Below, one piece after another: positions 37,995-46,518 of a stretch of 64,000 nt of DNA. Positions within the stretch are counted from its first letter, which is position 1. Each line of letters opens with the position of its first letter. Made by a program: the position numbers and the translations under genes. The DNA lies in the NCBI RefSeq assembly GCF_016748675.1, contig NZ_CP051534.1, positions 620,001-684,000 of the forward strand, written 5' to 3'. Under the pieces are notes generated by a model, which searched no databases, was not told the origin of the DNA, and worked only from the letters and a program-made list of their open reading frames with translations. This DNA comes from Helicobacter pylori (lineage in GTDB: Bacteria; Campylobacterota; Campylobacteria; Campylobacterales; Helicobacteraceae).

Positions 37995-39149
37995 ATGTTC
38001 TACGATGAAAAAAAGACCTATCAAAAGATTGAAGAACGCCTTGATACAGTCAGTTCGTTTAACGCTCACAACGAGCATAAGAATTTACAAGAGGAGTTTG
38101 AGGGTGCTGGTATTTCTAGGCGCGATTTGTTGAAGTGGGCGGGCATGATGAGTACAGCGTTAGCCTTGCCGGCTAGTTTTGCTCCCTTGACTTTAAAAGC
38201 GGTGGAAGTGGCTAACAGATTGCCAGTGATTTGGTTGCACATGGCAGAATGCACCGGCTGTAGCGAGAGCTTGTTAAGGAGCGCAGACCCCACCATTGAT
38301 AGCATTATCTTTGATTACATCAACCTAGAATACCATGAGACCATCATGGTAGCGAGCGGTTTTCAAGCTGAAAAAAGCTTGCATGACGCCATAGAAAAGC
38401 ATAAAAACAATTACATTTTAATGGTAGAAGGCGGTATCCCCCAAGGCACGGAATACTTCCTCACTCAAGGCCCAAACGCTGAAACGGGGGCTGAAGAATG
38501 CAGGAAAGCCGCTCAATACGCAGCCGCTATTTTTGCCATAGGCACATGCTCAAGTTTTGGGGGCGTTCAAGCGGCTTACCCTAACCCCTCTAACGCGCAA
38601 CCCTTGCATAAAATCATTGATAAACCCGTGATCAATGTTCCCGGTTGCCCACCTAGTGAAAAAAATATCGTGGGCAATGTGCTTTATTACTTGATGTTTG
38701 GGGCTCTCCCTAAATTGGATGCGTATAACCGCCCCTCTTGGGCTTATGGGAACAGGATCCATGATTTGTGCGAAAGGCGAGGGCATTTTGATGCGGGCGA
38801 GTTTGTGGAGCATTTTGGCGATGAAAACGCTAAAAGGGGTTTTTGTTTGTATAAAATGGGCTGTAAAGGGCCTTACACTTTCAACAATTGCTCCAAACTC
38901 CGCTTTAATTCACACACTTCTTGGCCCATAGGCGCAGGGCATGGGTGCATAGGGTGTTCTGAGCCTAATTTTTGGGATACGATGAGTCCTTTTGAAGAGC
39001 CTTTAGCGAATCGCTCCATTAAAACCGCCTTTGACGGATTAGGGGCTGATAAAGTAGCCGATAAAGTCGGCACGACTTTACTCAGTGCAACCGCTATTGG
39101 CATTGTCGCGCATGCGCTCCTTTCTAAAGCGATCAAAAACAAAGAGTAA
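37995..39149 (+). CDS. hydA: HydA, [NiFe] hydrogenase small subunit
   Basis: This is the electron-transfer subunit of the membrane-bound uptake hydrogenase that lets H. pylori use H2 as an energy source. I choose ATG 37995 over the in-frame GTG 37989, because the AAGGAG ribosome binding site would overlap the latter. The twin-arginine signal SRRDLLKWAGMMSTALALPA lies at about residues 37-56. Iron-sulfur cysteines are visible in MAECTGCSES, GTCSSFGG and VPGCPP, and further clusters in LCERRGHF, CLYKMGCKGPYTFNNC and HGCIGCSEPNFWD. A C-terminal hydrophobic helix (about 350-378) anchors it. hydB follows after 9 bases. Confidence 0.97.
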   Translation: MFYDEKKTYQKIEERLDTVSSFNAHNEHKNLQEEFEGAGISRRDLLKWAGMMSTALALPASFAPLTLKAVEVANRLPVIWLHMAECTGCSESLLRSADPTIDSIIFDYINLEYHETIMVASGFQAEKSLHDAIEKHKNNYILMVEGGIPQGTEYFLTQGPNAETGAEECRKAAQYAAAIFAIGTCSSFGGVQAAYPNPSNAQPLHKIIDKPVINVPGCPPSEKNIVGNVLYYLMFGALPKLDAYNRPSWAYGNRIHDLCERRGHFDAGEFVEHFGDENAKRGFCLYKMGCKGPYTFNNCSKLRFNSHTSWPIGAGHGCIGCSEPNFWDTMSPFEEPLANRSIKTAFDGLGADKVADKVGTTLLSATAIGIVAHALLSKAIKNKE

Positions 39150-39158
39150 GGGATTAAC

Positions 39159-40895
39159 ATGTCAAAAAAAATCGTAGTCGATCCTATCACTAGGATTGAG
39201 GGGCATTTAAGGATTGAAGTGATTGTAGATGATGATAATGTGATCACTGATGCGTTTTCTTCTTCTACGCTTTTTAGGGGGCTAGAGACGATTATTAAGG
39301 GCAGAGACCCACGAGATGCAGGCTTCATCGCTCAAAGGATTTGCGGGGTATGCACTTATTCGCATTATAAGGCCGGTATCACGGCGGTAGAAAACGCTCT
39401 AGGCATCACTCCCCCATTAAACGCGCAATTGGTGCGATCTTTGATGAACATGGCGCTGCTTTTTCATGACCATGTGGTGCATTTTTATACTTTGCATGGG
39501 CTTGATTGGTGCGATATTATGAGCGCTTTAAAAGCCGACCCTTTTGAAGCGGCAAAACTTTCTTTCAAATACAGCCCTTATCCCATTAATACCGGTGCCG
39601 GTGAATTAAAAGCGGTTCAAAAACGCTTGAGCGATTTTGCTAAAAGCGGATCTTTAGGGCCTTTCAGTAACGGCTATTACGGGCATAAAACCTATCGTTT
39701 AAGCCCAGAGCAAAATTTAATCGTCTTAAGCCACTACCTCAAGCTTTTAGAAATCCAAAGGGAAGCGGCGAAAATGACCGCTATTTTTGGGGCCAAACAG
39801 CCTCACCCACAAAGCTTAACGGTGGGTGGTGTTACGAGTGTTATGGATATATTGGATCCGACGAGATTGGCTGAATGGAAGAGCAAGTTTGAAGTGGTGG
39901 CTAATTTTATCAACCATGCTTACTACCCTGATTTGGTGATGGCAGGCGAAATGTTCGCTAACGAACCATCCGTTATTAAAGGCTGCGGCTTAAGGAATTT
40001 TATCGCTTATGAAGAAGTGTTGCTCGGAAAGGATAAATACCTTTTGAGTAGCGGGGTGGTGCTTGATGGGGATATTTCTAAATTACACCCCATTGATGAG
40101 AGTTTGATTAAAGAAGAGGTTACGCATTCTTGGTATCAATATGAAGACACTAAAGAAGTGCAACTCCACCCTTATGACGGGCAAACTAACCCGCATTATA
40201 CCGGTTTAAAAGACGGCGAGAGCGTGGGGATTGAAAATAAAATAATCCCTGCTAAAGTGCTTGACACTAAAAATAAATATTCTTGGATCAAATCGCCCAG
40301 ATACGATAGTAAGCCCATGGAAGTAGGGCCTTTAAGTTCCGTAGTGGTAGGATTAGCGGCGAAAAACCCTTATGTTACTGAAGTGGCTACGAAGTTTTTA
40401 AAAGACACGAAACTGCCTTTAGAGGCGTTGTTTTCAACGCTTGGGCGCACCGCTGCAAGGTGCATTGAAGCTAAAACGATTGCTGATAATGGTCTTTTGG
40501 CGTTTGATGCGCTAGTGGAAAATCTAAAAAGCGATCAAAGCACTTGCGCTCCTTACCACATTGATAAAAATCAAGAATATAAAGGGCGCTATATTGGTCA
40601 AGTGCCAAGGGGCATGCTAAGCCATTGGGTGCGTATTAAAAACGGCGTGGTGGAAAATTATCAAGCGGTGGTGCCTTCTACTTGGAATGCGGGGCCTAGA
40701 GATTCTCAAAATCAAAGGGGGGCTTATGAAATGAGCTTGATTGGCACTAAAATCGCTGATTTAACCCAACCTTTAGAAATCATTAGGACTATCCATTCTT
40801 TTGACCCATGCATCGCATGCTCGGTGCATGTGATGGATTTTAAAGGGCAGTCTTTAAACGAGTTTAAAGTAGAGCCTAATTTCGCTAAATTCTAA
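39159..40895 (+). CDS. hydB: HydB, [NiFe] hydrogenase large subunit
   Basis: This is the catalytic subunit carrying the Ni-Fe centre. The N-terminal ligand motif RICGVCTYSH places C62 and C65. The C-terminal motif DPCIACSVH places C551 and C554 with H557. The 21 residues after H557 form the extension removed by the maturation protease (HydD, encoded two genes downstream). Its length of 578 is typical of group 1 uptake hydrogenases. It is exported with HydA through the Tat system by piggyback, since it lacks its own signal. Confidence 0.98.
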   Translation: MSKKIVVDPITRIEGHLRIEVIVDDDNVITDAFSSSTLFRGLETIIKGRDPRDAGFIAQRICGVCTYSHYKAGITAVENALGITPPLNAQLVRSLMNMALLFHDHVVHFYTLHGLDWCDIMSALKADPFEAAKLSFKYSPYPINTGAGELKAVQKRLSDFAKSGSLGPFSNGYYGHKTYRLSPEQNLIVLSHYLKLLEIQREAAKMTAIFGAKQPHPQSLTVGGVTSVMDILDPTRLAEWKSKFEVVANFINHAYYPDLVMAGEMFANEPSVIKGCGLRNFIAYEEVLLGKDKYLLSSGVVLDGDISKLHPIDESLIKEEVTHSWYQYEDTKEVQLHPYDGQTNPHYTGLKDGESVGIENKIIPAKVLDTKNKYSWIKSPRYDSKPMEVGPLSSVVVGLAAKNPYVTEVATKFLKDTKLPLEALFSTLGRTAARCIEAKTIADNGLLAFDALVENLKSDQSTCAPYHIDKNQEYKGRYIGQVPRGMLSHWVRIKNGVVENYQAVVPSTWNAGPRDSQNQRGAYEMSLIGTKIADLTQPLEIIRTIHSFDPCIACSVHVMDFKGQSLNEFKVEPNFAKF

Positions 40896-40907
40896 AAAGG
40901 GTTACGC

Positions 40908-41585
40908 ATGGATAAAATGAATAAGGTCGTTTTACACAAAGAATATTCCGGTTTTGTGCGCTTTTTCCATTGGGTTAGGGCTTTGAGTATTTTCGCCTTA
41001 ATCGCTACAGGGTTTTACATCGCTTACCCTTTTTTGCAGCCTAATTCCAGCTTTTATAAAGGGGTGTATCTTTTACAAGCTTATGTGCGCTCTTTTCATG
41101 TCATGTTTGGGTTTTTACTCATTAGTGCGTTAATCTTTAGAACCTATCTTTTTTTCACTAAAGAAAGCTTAATGGAACGCAGGAGTTTTGGCCAACTTTT
41201 AAGCCCAAAAGCTTGGATCGATCAGATGAAAGCGTATTTTCTTATCAGCGGCAAACCCCACACTAAAGGATTGTATAACCCTATCCAACTCGTGGCTTAT
41301 TTCACTTTGGTTGTTTTGATCGTATTGATGAGTTTGAGCGGGATAGTGCTGTATTATAATGTCTATCATGCGGGGCTTGGGGCGTTTTTAGCAAGCGCTT
41401 TTAAGTGGTTTGAAGCGCTTTGTGGGGGGTTAGCGAACGTGCGTTTTATCCACCACTTAGCGACTTGGGGGTTTATTTTGTTTGTCCCTGTGCATGTTTA
41501 TATGGTGTTTTTCCATTCTATCAGGTATGATAGTTCAGGGGCGGATTCTATGATTAATGGCTATGGTTATACCAAGAATGAGTGA
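40908..41585 (+). CDS. hydC: HydC, hydrogenase cytochrome b subunit
   Basis: This diheme cytochrome b anchors HydAB and passes electrons to menaquinone. There are four TM helices, at about residues 17-40, 59-80, 118-140 and 177-205. Candidate heme-ligand histidines are in FFHWVRALSI, SFHVMFGFLL, IHHLATWGFI and VPVHVYMVFFH, in the order seen in the HyaC family. Its length of 225 is normal. hydD begins inside its last codons (ATG 41578), so the two are coupled. Confidence 0.96.
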   Translation: MDKMNKVVLHKEYSGFVRFFHWVRALSIFALIATGFYIAYPFLQPNSSFYKGVYLLQAYVRSFHVMFGFLLISALIFRTYLFFTKESLMERRSFGQLLSPKAWIDQMKAYFLISGKPHTKGLYNPIQLVAYFTLVVLIVLMSLSGIVLYYNVYHAGLGAFLASAFKWFEALCGGLANVRFIHHLATWGFILFVPVHVYMVFFHSIRYDSSGADSMINGYGYTKNE

Positions 41586-42114
41586 AAAAATCCTAATTCT
41601 AGGCATTGGCAATATCCTTTTTGGCGATGAAGGGATTGGGGTGCATTTAGCCCACTACCTCAAAAGAAATTTTTCTTTTTTCCCTAGCGTGGATATTATA
41701 GATGGGGGGACTATGGCTCAACAACTCATTCCTTTAATCACTTCGTATGAAAAGGTTTTGATTTTGGATTGCGTGAGCGCTAAAGGCGTTGAAATAGGAT
41801 CGGTTTATGCCTTTGATTTTAAGGACGCCCCTAAAGAAATCACATGGGCTGGGAGTGCGCATGAAGTGGAAATGTTGCACACTTTAAGGCTCACGGAGTT
41901 TTTAGGGGATTTGCCTAAAACTTTTATCGTGGGGCTTGTGCCTTTTGTGATAGGGAGCGAGACCACTTTCAAGCTTTCAAGCGAAATGTTAAACGCTTTA
42001 GAAACAGCCTTAAAAGCCATAGAAACCCAACTCAACGCATGGGGAGTTAAAATGCAACGCACCGATCATATTGCCCTAGATTGTATCGCTGAACTCTCTT
42101 ATAAGGGTTTTTGA
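41578..42114 (+). CDS. hydD: HydD, hydrogenase maturation endopeptidase
   Basis: This protease cleaves the C-terminal extension of HydB after nickel insertion. I start it at ATG 41578 (MSEKILILGIGNILFGDEGI), which overlaps the hydC stop by 8 bases; an earlier in-frame ATG at 41557 would add seven atypical residues. The family N-terminal signature GIGNILFGDEGIGVH carries the first nickel-sensing acidic residue. D59 or so follows in LILDCVSAK and a His in SAHEVEML near residue 93. 178 residues is normal for the HyaD/HupD family. Confidence 0.95.
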   Translation: MSEKILILGIGNILFGDEGIGVHLAHYLKRNFSFFPSVDIIDGGTMAQQLIPLITSYEKVLILDCVSAKGVEIGSVYAFDFKDAPKEITWAGSAHEVEMLHTLRLTEFLGDLPKTFIVGLVPFVIGSETTFKLSSEMLNALETALKAIETQLNAWGVKMQRTDHIALDCIAELSYKGF

Positions 42115-42115
42115 A

Positions 42116-43654
42116 TTGGCGTTTGTTTTTCTTTTTAAATGCGTTAATGAAAAAACAAGCCTAAATTTTACACCCCTTTTAGAGCAAATGGCGCTCCATT
42201 TGCAAGCGCGTTTTTATAGCGTTTATAAGGATAATACGACTTCTTTCTACCTCCAAGCGAGCGCTGAGATCACTTTAGAATTCGCGCAAAAATTAAGCGA
42301 GATCTTGCCCTTTTCTTTAGATTTTAGCTTTTTGTCTTTAAAGGAAATCACAGAGCCTTTAGATGAAAATCTTTTCCAAACAACAAGCCTTTCAAAACCC
42401 CTTTTTATGAACGCTAAAGAGCATCAAGATTTTTTAGATAAAAACGCATCTTTATATGCCAATGCGTTGGGTTTTGTTAAAAACACCGCTTTTAAGGGGG
42501 CTATAATCCATAGCCCTAAAGAGCTTATAGATTGCTTAACCCAATTAAAAGAGGCGCTCAAAACACAGGATTTTATCCCTATTTTCACTTCTAGGGGAGC
42601 GTTATCTTTTTCTTTAAAAAATCCCTCTCCAAGCGTTATTTTTAGCGATCTTTCTAGCGTTTTAACCTGCACTAAATTGCCTTTAGAGGACGCTAAATAT
42701 TTAGCCAGTTTGGAAAAACCCTCCATCAAAGCCTCTTTAAAAAGCGTGTTTAAAGACACTTTTAAAAACGATGAAATCATAGCCCAACTACCCTATGATC
42801 CCATATTGAATTTATTGTGTCATATTTTACAAGATGAGGGCATAGAATTTGTTTTTATGCATGAAAGCCGTTCTTGTGAAGCGCTGTTACATTATGAAGC
42901 ACTTTTTAAAACCCCTAAACGCTTGATCACGCCCACTAAAAAATTCGTGTTAGAAAACCATCTTTCTGCCATTGCTTTTAAAGATGAATTAGAGTTTTTA
43001 AAAGAAACGCCGCATTCTATCGTTTTATATTTTAGTTTCAAGCGCCCTACAAGGTTGTTATTGCATGCTAATGGTTCTTTAAAAACGCTTTTAAGCGTTA
43101 GTTTTGATTTCAATCAAATGTTTAACACTCTCAAACAAGATGAAAAAGCCTCCAGAATGCTACAAAACTACGCCACTAAATTCCCTGATTTTTACGCGCG
43201 CATTGTAGAGCTTTCTAAATACAATCTAGGGGGCACGAATTTATTGGATTTTTTTCGCATTTTGGGGTTTGTTTTGGGTTATAGCGAGGATTTTCATTCG
43301 CATAGCGTTATTTCTTTGGCTAAAGAATGCTTACGCCCTAAAGGCCCTAGGATTGATTATAAAATCCTTAAAGACAATTCTTTGAAAATGGCTTTAAACT
43401 TTTCAAAGATCATGCACAGCGCGATGAGTTTCAGGCTCGCGGGCGTAGAAAATGAAATTTTGAGTTTGGGGATTTTGGATTCTTTAGCGGAATTTTTAGG
43501 GAATTTCATTTGGGATAACGCGCAAAATTTTAGCGTCCAAGAAGTAACGATCGCTGGGGATTTCTTTGGCGAAAAAGTGTTTTTGGATTTGTTTGTGCGG
43601 TATTTCCCTAAAACCCTCGCTCTTAAAACGCATGCGTTTTTGGATTATGAATAA
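42116..43654 (+). CDS. hydE: HydE, hydrogenase accessory protein (HP0635-type)
   Basis: This is the last gene of the hyd operon, starting with TTG 42116 one base after the hydD stop. I recall that its loss abolishes hydrogenase activity in H. pylori. The protein has 512 residues with no signal peptide or TM helix. It has no strong recognisable motif. The C-terminal stretch VTIAGDFFGEKVFLDLFVRY resembles the C-terminal VxxxGGxFxNxxL region of HypF/carbamoyltransferases, and a section near 245-260 (FVFMHESRSCEALLHYE) also has a HypF-like feel. This is a weak similarity read by eye. Its molecular function remains open. Confidence 0.8.
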   Translation: MAFVFLFKCVNEKTSLNFTPLLEQMALHLQARFYSVYKDNTTSFYLQASAEITLEFAQKLSEILPFSLDFSFLSLKEITEPLDENLFQTTSLSKPLFMNAKEHQDFLDKNASLYANALGFVKNTAFKGAIIHSPKELIDCLTQLKEALKTQDFIPIFTSRGALSFSLKNPSPSVIFSDLSSVLTCTKLPLEDAKYLASLEKPSIKASLKSVFKDTFKNDEIIAQLPYDPILNLLCHILQDEGIEFVFMHESRSCEALLHYEALFKTPKRLITPTKKFVLENHLSAIAFKDELEFLKETPHSIVLYFSFKRPTRLLLHANGSLKTLLSVSFDFNQMFNTLKQDEKASRMLQNYATKFPDFYARIVELSKYNLGGTNLLDFFRILGFVLGYSEDFHSHSVISLAKECLRPKGPRIDYKILKDNSLKMALNFSKIMHSAMSFRLAGVENEILSLGILDSLAEFLGNFIWDNAQNFSVQEVTIAGDFFGEKVFLDLFVRYFPKTLALKTHAFLDYE

Positions 43655-43658
43655 GGGC

Positions 43659-44072
43659 TTAAAAGCGGATGTGTATCATCAACCCGCCGTCCATGTATTG
43701 GGTTTTTTTGCTTTTAGTCCTTTCAAAATAAGGCCCAAAAGACAAGGTTTTATTGAAATCAATGATTGGCATGCTCACGCCTTCAGCGATATTGTTTTTA
43801 GCGAGTTGTTTGTAAAACTTTTTATCGCTTTTTTTATGGTTTTTAAGGTTAGGGCTTTTTTCTAAATCTATGCCTTCTAAAGCGCTGTTTTTAGTGAAAT
43901 TATAAAGCTTTTTGTCGTTTTTAGACTTGGTTTCTAACCCATGGTTTTTATGGAATTTGTAAAACTTTTTACTGCTTTTTTTTTCGCTTTTAGTTTCGGT
44001 TTCTAAATCCGCTGCGAACGCGCTGCTATAAGCCACAAACGATACAAGAAATAAATTTTTAACTATACACAC
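43659..44072 (-). CDS. small secreted Lys-rich protein with KKxYxxxxKN repeats (HP0636-type)
   Basis: I do not recognise the family. The strong ribosome binding site AAAGGAGAT points to GTG 44072 as the start, giving about 137 residues, rather than the longer frame from 44105. A signal peptide covers about residues 1-21 (CIVKNLFLVSFVAYSSAFA). Three related units follow: KKFYKFHKN, KKLYNFTKN and KKFYKQLAKN, separated by 15-25 charged residues. The C-terminus ends in alternating aromatic/hydrophobic residues and a final Phe (GGLMIHIRF), which could be a membrane-associated strand. It is convergent with hydE, with only 4 bases between them. Confidence 0.7.
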   Translation of the reverse strand: MCIVKNLFLVSFVAYSSAFAADLETETKSEKKSSKKFYKFHKNHGLETKSKNDKKLYNFTKNSALEGIDLEKSPNLKNHKKSDKKFYKQLAKNNIAEGVSMPIIDFNKTLSFGPYFERTKSKKTQYMDGGLMIHIRF

Positions 44073-44191
44073 AAGATCTCCTTTTATATAGTCTTTTTCT
44101 ATCACACCACCCTAGCATGTTAGAAATAACTATTAGAAAACACAAGCGCGTTTGAGTGAAAACACCGACCACGCTCGCTAAAGCCACTCAA

Positions 44192-44644
44192 TCAATAAAA
44201 AGCGTAAGGGAAGTATCCAGGTGCTCCATACCCATAAGGCCCATAAGGCATAAGGCCAGACCCATAAGGCATGAAACCATAGGGCATGTAATAATAAGGC
44301 ATGTAATAGCCTCCATACATCCCGTTTTGCATGGGCGAATTGAGGTTATCCACTGAATTGTAAAAGCCGTTTAAAGACCCATAAGCGTTATAATTAGTGA
44401 AACGATTGATTAAAGGCGTGGTGTGCGCATCAATAGTGGCGTTTTCTTGCTGGATGGCACTTTCTTCTCTGGCGACTTCTTGGGCTTTAGTCTCTTTAGG
44501 ATCTTTAACTAGCACTTCTTCTATGGGCACATTCGCCCCACAAGCGCTTAACAGATAGGCTAAAAAGCCAGCGTTTAAAAAAAGAACGATTTTAGAGAGG
44601 TGAGCGGATTGGTTGGGTAAAAAAGTTTTATTGTTTTGATGCAT
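44192..44644 (-). CDS. lipoprotein with Tyr/Gly/Pro-rich C-terminus (HP0637-type)
   Basis: This is a lipoprotein of 150 residues with a lipobox LLSAC placing the lipidated Cys at about residue 35. The segment before it is basic then hydrophobic. About residues 36-85 are charged. From about 95 the chain is dominated by Tyr, Gly, Pro, Met and Asn with short repeats (MPYYYMPYGFMPYGSGLMPY, GPYGYGAPGYFPYAFY). Such a tail is likely disordered or surface-sticky. GGAAA before ATG supports the start. The function is unknown. Confidence 0.7.
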   Translation of the reverse strand: MHQNNKTFLPNQSAHLSKIVLFLNAGFLAYLLSACGANVPIEEVLVKDPKETKAQEVAREESAIQQENATIDAHTTPLINRFTNYNAYGSLNGFYNSVDNLNSPMQNGMYGGYYMPYYYMPYGFMPYGSGLMPYGPYGYGAPGYFPYAFY

Positions 44645-44825
44645 GGGGTTTCCTAATTTAAAAATAACTAAAGATTAACATGTTTTTAATTTAATATTCA
44701 TTAAGCGGTGGTTTTGTAGCTATTTCATTTTAATTTTGTTTTTCATTAAAACCCAATAACTAAAATCTTATTTTTATGATAAACTACCTAATCATAATAT
44801 CAAATCTTAAATCATAAGAAAAACC
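44645..44825 (+). promoter_or_regulatory. divergent AT-rich region upstream of oipA
   Basis: This 181-base AT-rich gap lies between the lipoprotein gene and oipA. A candidate oipA -10 element is TATGATAAAC at about 44776-44785, preceded by five T residues. The ATG at 44826 lacks a strong ribosome binding site (ATAAGAAAAACC). Confidence 0.4.
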
Positions 44826-45743
44826 ATGAAAAAAGCTCTCTTACTCTCTTTGTCTCTCTCGTTTTGGCTCCACGCTGAAAGGAATGGATTTTATTTAGGT
44901 TTAAATTTTGCAGAAGGAAGCTATATCAAAGGACAAGGTAGCATCGGCGAAAAAGCTTCAGCAGAAAACGCCTTAAATCAAGCGATCAATAACGCAAAAA
45001 ATTCATTATTCCCCGAACAAAACACAAAAGCCATAAGAGATGCGCAAAACGCCTTAAACAAAGTGAAAGATTCAAACAAAATCGCTAACCGATTCGCAGG
45101 AAATGGTGGATCGGGCGGTCTTTTTAATGAACTCAGCTTTGGGTATAAATATTTTTTGGGTAAAAAAAGGATTATAGGGTTTAGGCACTCTCTTTTTTTC
45201 GGTTACCAACTTGGTGGCGTTGGTTCTGTTCCTGGCAGCGGTTTAATCGTTTTTTTACCCTATGGTTTCAATACGGATTTGCTCATTAATTGGACTAACG
45301 ATAAGCGAGCGTCCCAAAAATACGTTGAACGAAGGGTAAAAGGGCTCTCTATATTTTACAAAGATATGACCGGCAGAACGCTAGACGCTAATACATTAAA
45401 AAAAGCATCAAGGCACGTATTTAGAAAATCTTCAGGGCTTGTGATTGGCATGGATATAGGGGCTAGCACTTGGTTTGCAAGTAACAATCTCACCCCTTTC
45501 AATCAAGTCAAGAGCCACACGATTTTTCAATTGCAAGGAAAATTTGGCATTCGTTATAATAGTGATGAATACGATATTGATCGCTATGGCGATGAAAACT
45601 ATCTTGGGGGTTCTAGTGTTGAATTAGGGGTTAAAGTGCCAGCCTTTAAAGTCAATTACTATAGCGATGATTATGGGGATAAATTGGATTATAAAAGAGT
45701 GGTGAGCGTTTATCTTAACTATACATATAACTTTAAAAATTAA
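44826..45743 (+). CDS. oipA: OipA (HopH), outer inflammatory protein, phase ON
   Basis: This outer membrane protein of the Hop family is associated with IL-8 induction and adhesion (HP0638). The signal peptide (MKKALLLSLSLSFWLHAE) is encoded by CT-dinucleotide tracts at about 44835-44860 (CTCTC TTA CTCTC TTTG TCTCTCTC). They keep the frame open, so the gene is switched on. The mature protein is a beta-barrel with strands such as NGFYLGLNFAEGSY near the N-terminus and VSVYLNYTYNFKN at the end. An Asn/Ala-rich helical insert sits at about 45-85. Its length of 305 matches functional OipA. Confidence 0.96.
   Translation: MKKALLLSLSLSFWLHAERNGFYLGLNFAEGSYIKGQGSIGEKASAENALNQAINNAKNSLFPEQNTKAIRDAQNALNKVKDSNKIANRFAGNGGSGGLFNELSFGYKYFLGKKRIIGFRHSLFFGYQLGGVGSVPGSGLIVFLPYGFNTDLLINWTNDKRASQKYVERRVKGLSIFYKDMTGRTLDANTLKKASRHVFRKSSGLVIGMDIGASTWFASNNLTPFNQVKSHTIFQLQGKFGIRYNSDEYDIDRYGDENYLGGSSVELGVKVPAFKVNYYSDDYGDKLDYKRVVSVYLNYTYNFKN
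44835..44860 (+). repeat. CT-dinucleotide phase-variation tract of oipA
   Basis: Broken CT repeats in the signal-peptide codons follow the known oipA on/off switch pattern. The current repeat number is in frame. Confidence 0.9.
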
Positions 45744-45778
45744 AGCGTACTTCTTGCCAACGCCCCATAAACCAAACT

Positions 45779-46459
45779 TTACAGCTTAGTTTGAAACTCT
45801 TCAAAGCCTTTTTTTCTCAATTGGCATGCCGGGCATTCATTGCAACCATAACCATAAGCATGCAAAATCTTTCGCTCTCCTTGATAGCAGGTGTGCGTTT
45901 CTTTGATGATTAGATCTAAAGCCCCTAAATCTTTAGCCATTTGAAATTCTTGCGCTTTATTTAAAAACATTAGAGGCGTTACGATTTTAATCGCCGTGTT
46001 TGAGCCTAAATTTAGGGCATGCTCGATGCTTTTAATAAAATCTTCTTTACAATCCGGATAGCCGCTAAAATCCGCTTGCGAAACCCCTAAAGCGATGTTG
46101 TTAGCCCCTAGTTTTTGCGCGTAAGAATGCAAAAGGGTGATAAAAATAGCGTTACGATTAGGCACAAAAGAGTTGGGTAAATCTTTATTTTGCACATGCG
46201 AATGCCCCATTAAATCGTTAGAGTTTTTAAAAAGCGCGGAGCGGGTGATATTCTCTAAAAAATCTAACGAGATGATTTCATAAGGGAGTTGTAAAAGAGA
46301 AGCGATTTTTTGAGCGCATTCCAATTCCACAGAGTGTTTTTGCGCGTAATCAAACCCCACTAAACAGACTTTTTTAAAACGCTTTTTCGCCCACACGGCT
46401 AAAGTGGTGCTGTCTTGCCCGCCACTAAAACTGATCACGCAAATTTCTTGTTCCATCAA
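45779..46459 (-). CDS. queC: QueC, 7-cyano-7-deazaguanine synthase
   Basis: It makes preQ0 from 7-carboxy-7-deazaguanine, ammonia and ATP, in the queuosine tRNA modification pathway. The PP-loop [13 protein letters not shown] lies at about residues 9-21. The C-terminal zinc site is [16 protein letters not shown] (about 202-217) with a further Cys in ETHTCYQGE. Its length of 226 is normal. It is convergent with oipA, with 35 bases between. Confidence 0.96.
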   Translation of the reverse strand: MMEQEICVISFSGGQDSTTLAVWAKKRFKKVCLVGFDYAQKHSVELECAQKIASLLQLPYEIISLDFLENITRSALFKNSNDLMGHSHVQNKDLPNSFVPNRNAIFITLLHSYAQKLGANNIALGVSQADFSGYPDCKEDFIKSIEHALNLGSNTAIKIVTPLMFLNKAQEFQMAKDLGALDLIIKETHTCYQGERKILHAYGYGCNECPACQLRKKGFEEFQTKL

Positions 46460-46518
46460 AATTCCTTAAAAATTCTAAAAAGATATAATAACACAAAGAA
46501 ATTTTAAGAGTAAAAAGC

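Noticed and set aside
41557..41580. Upstream ATG 41557 as the hydD start
   Set aside because: It would add residues that do not fit the family, and ATG 41578 gives the canonical N-terminus.
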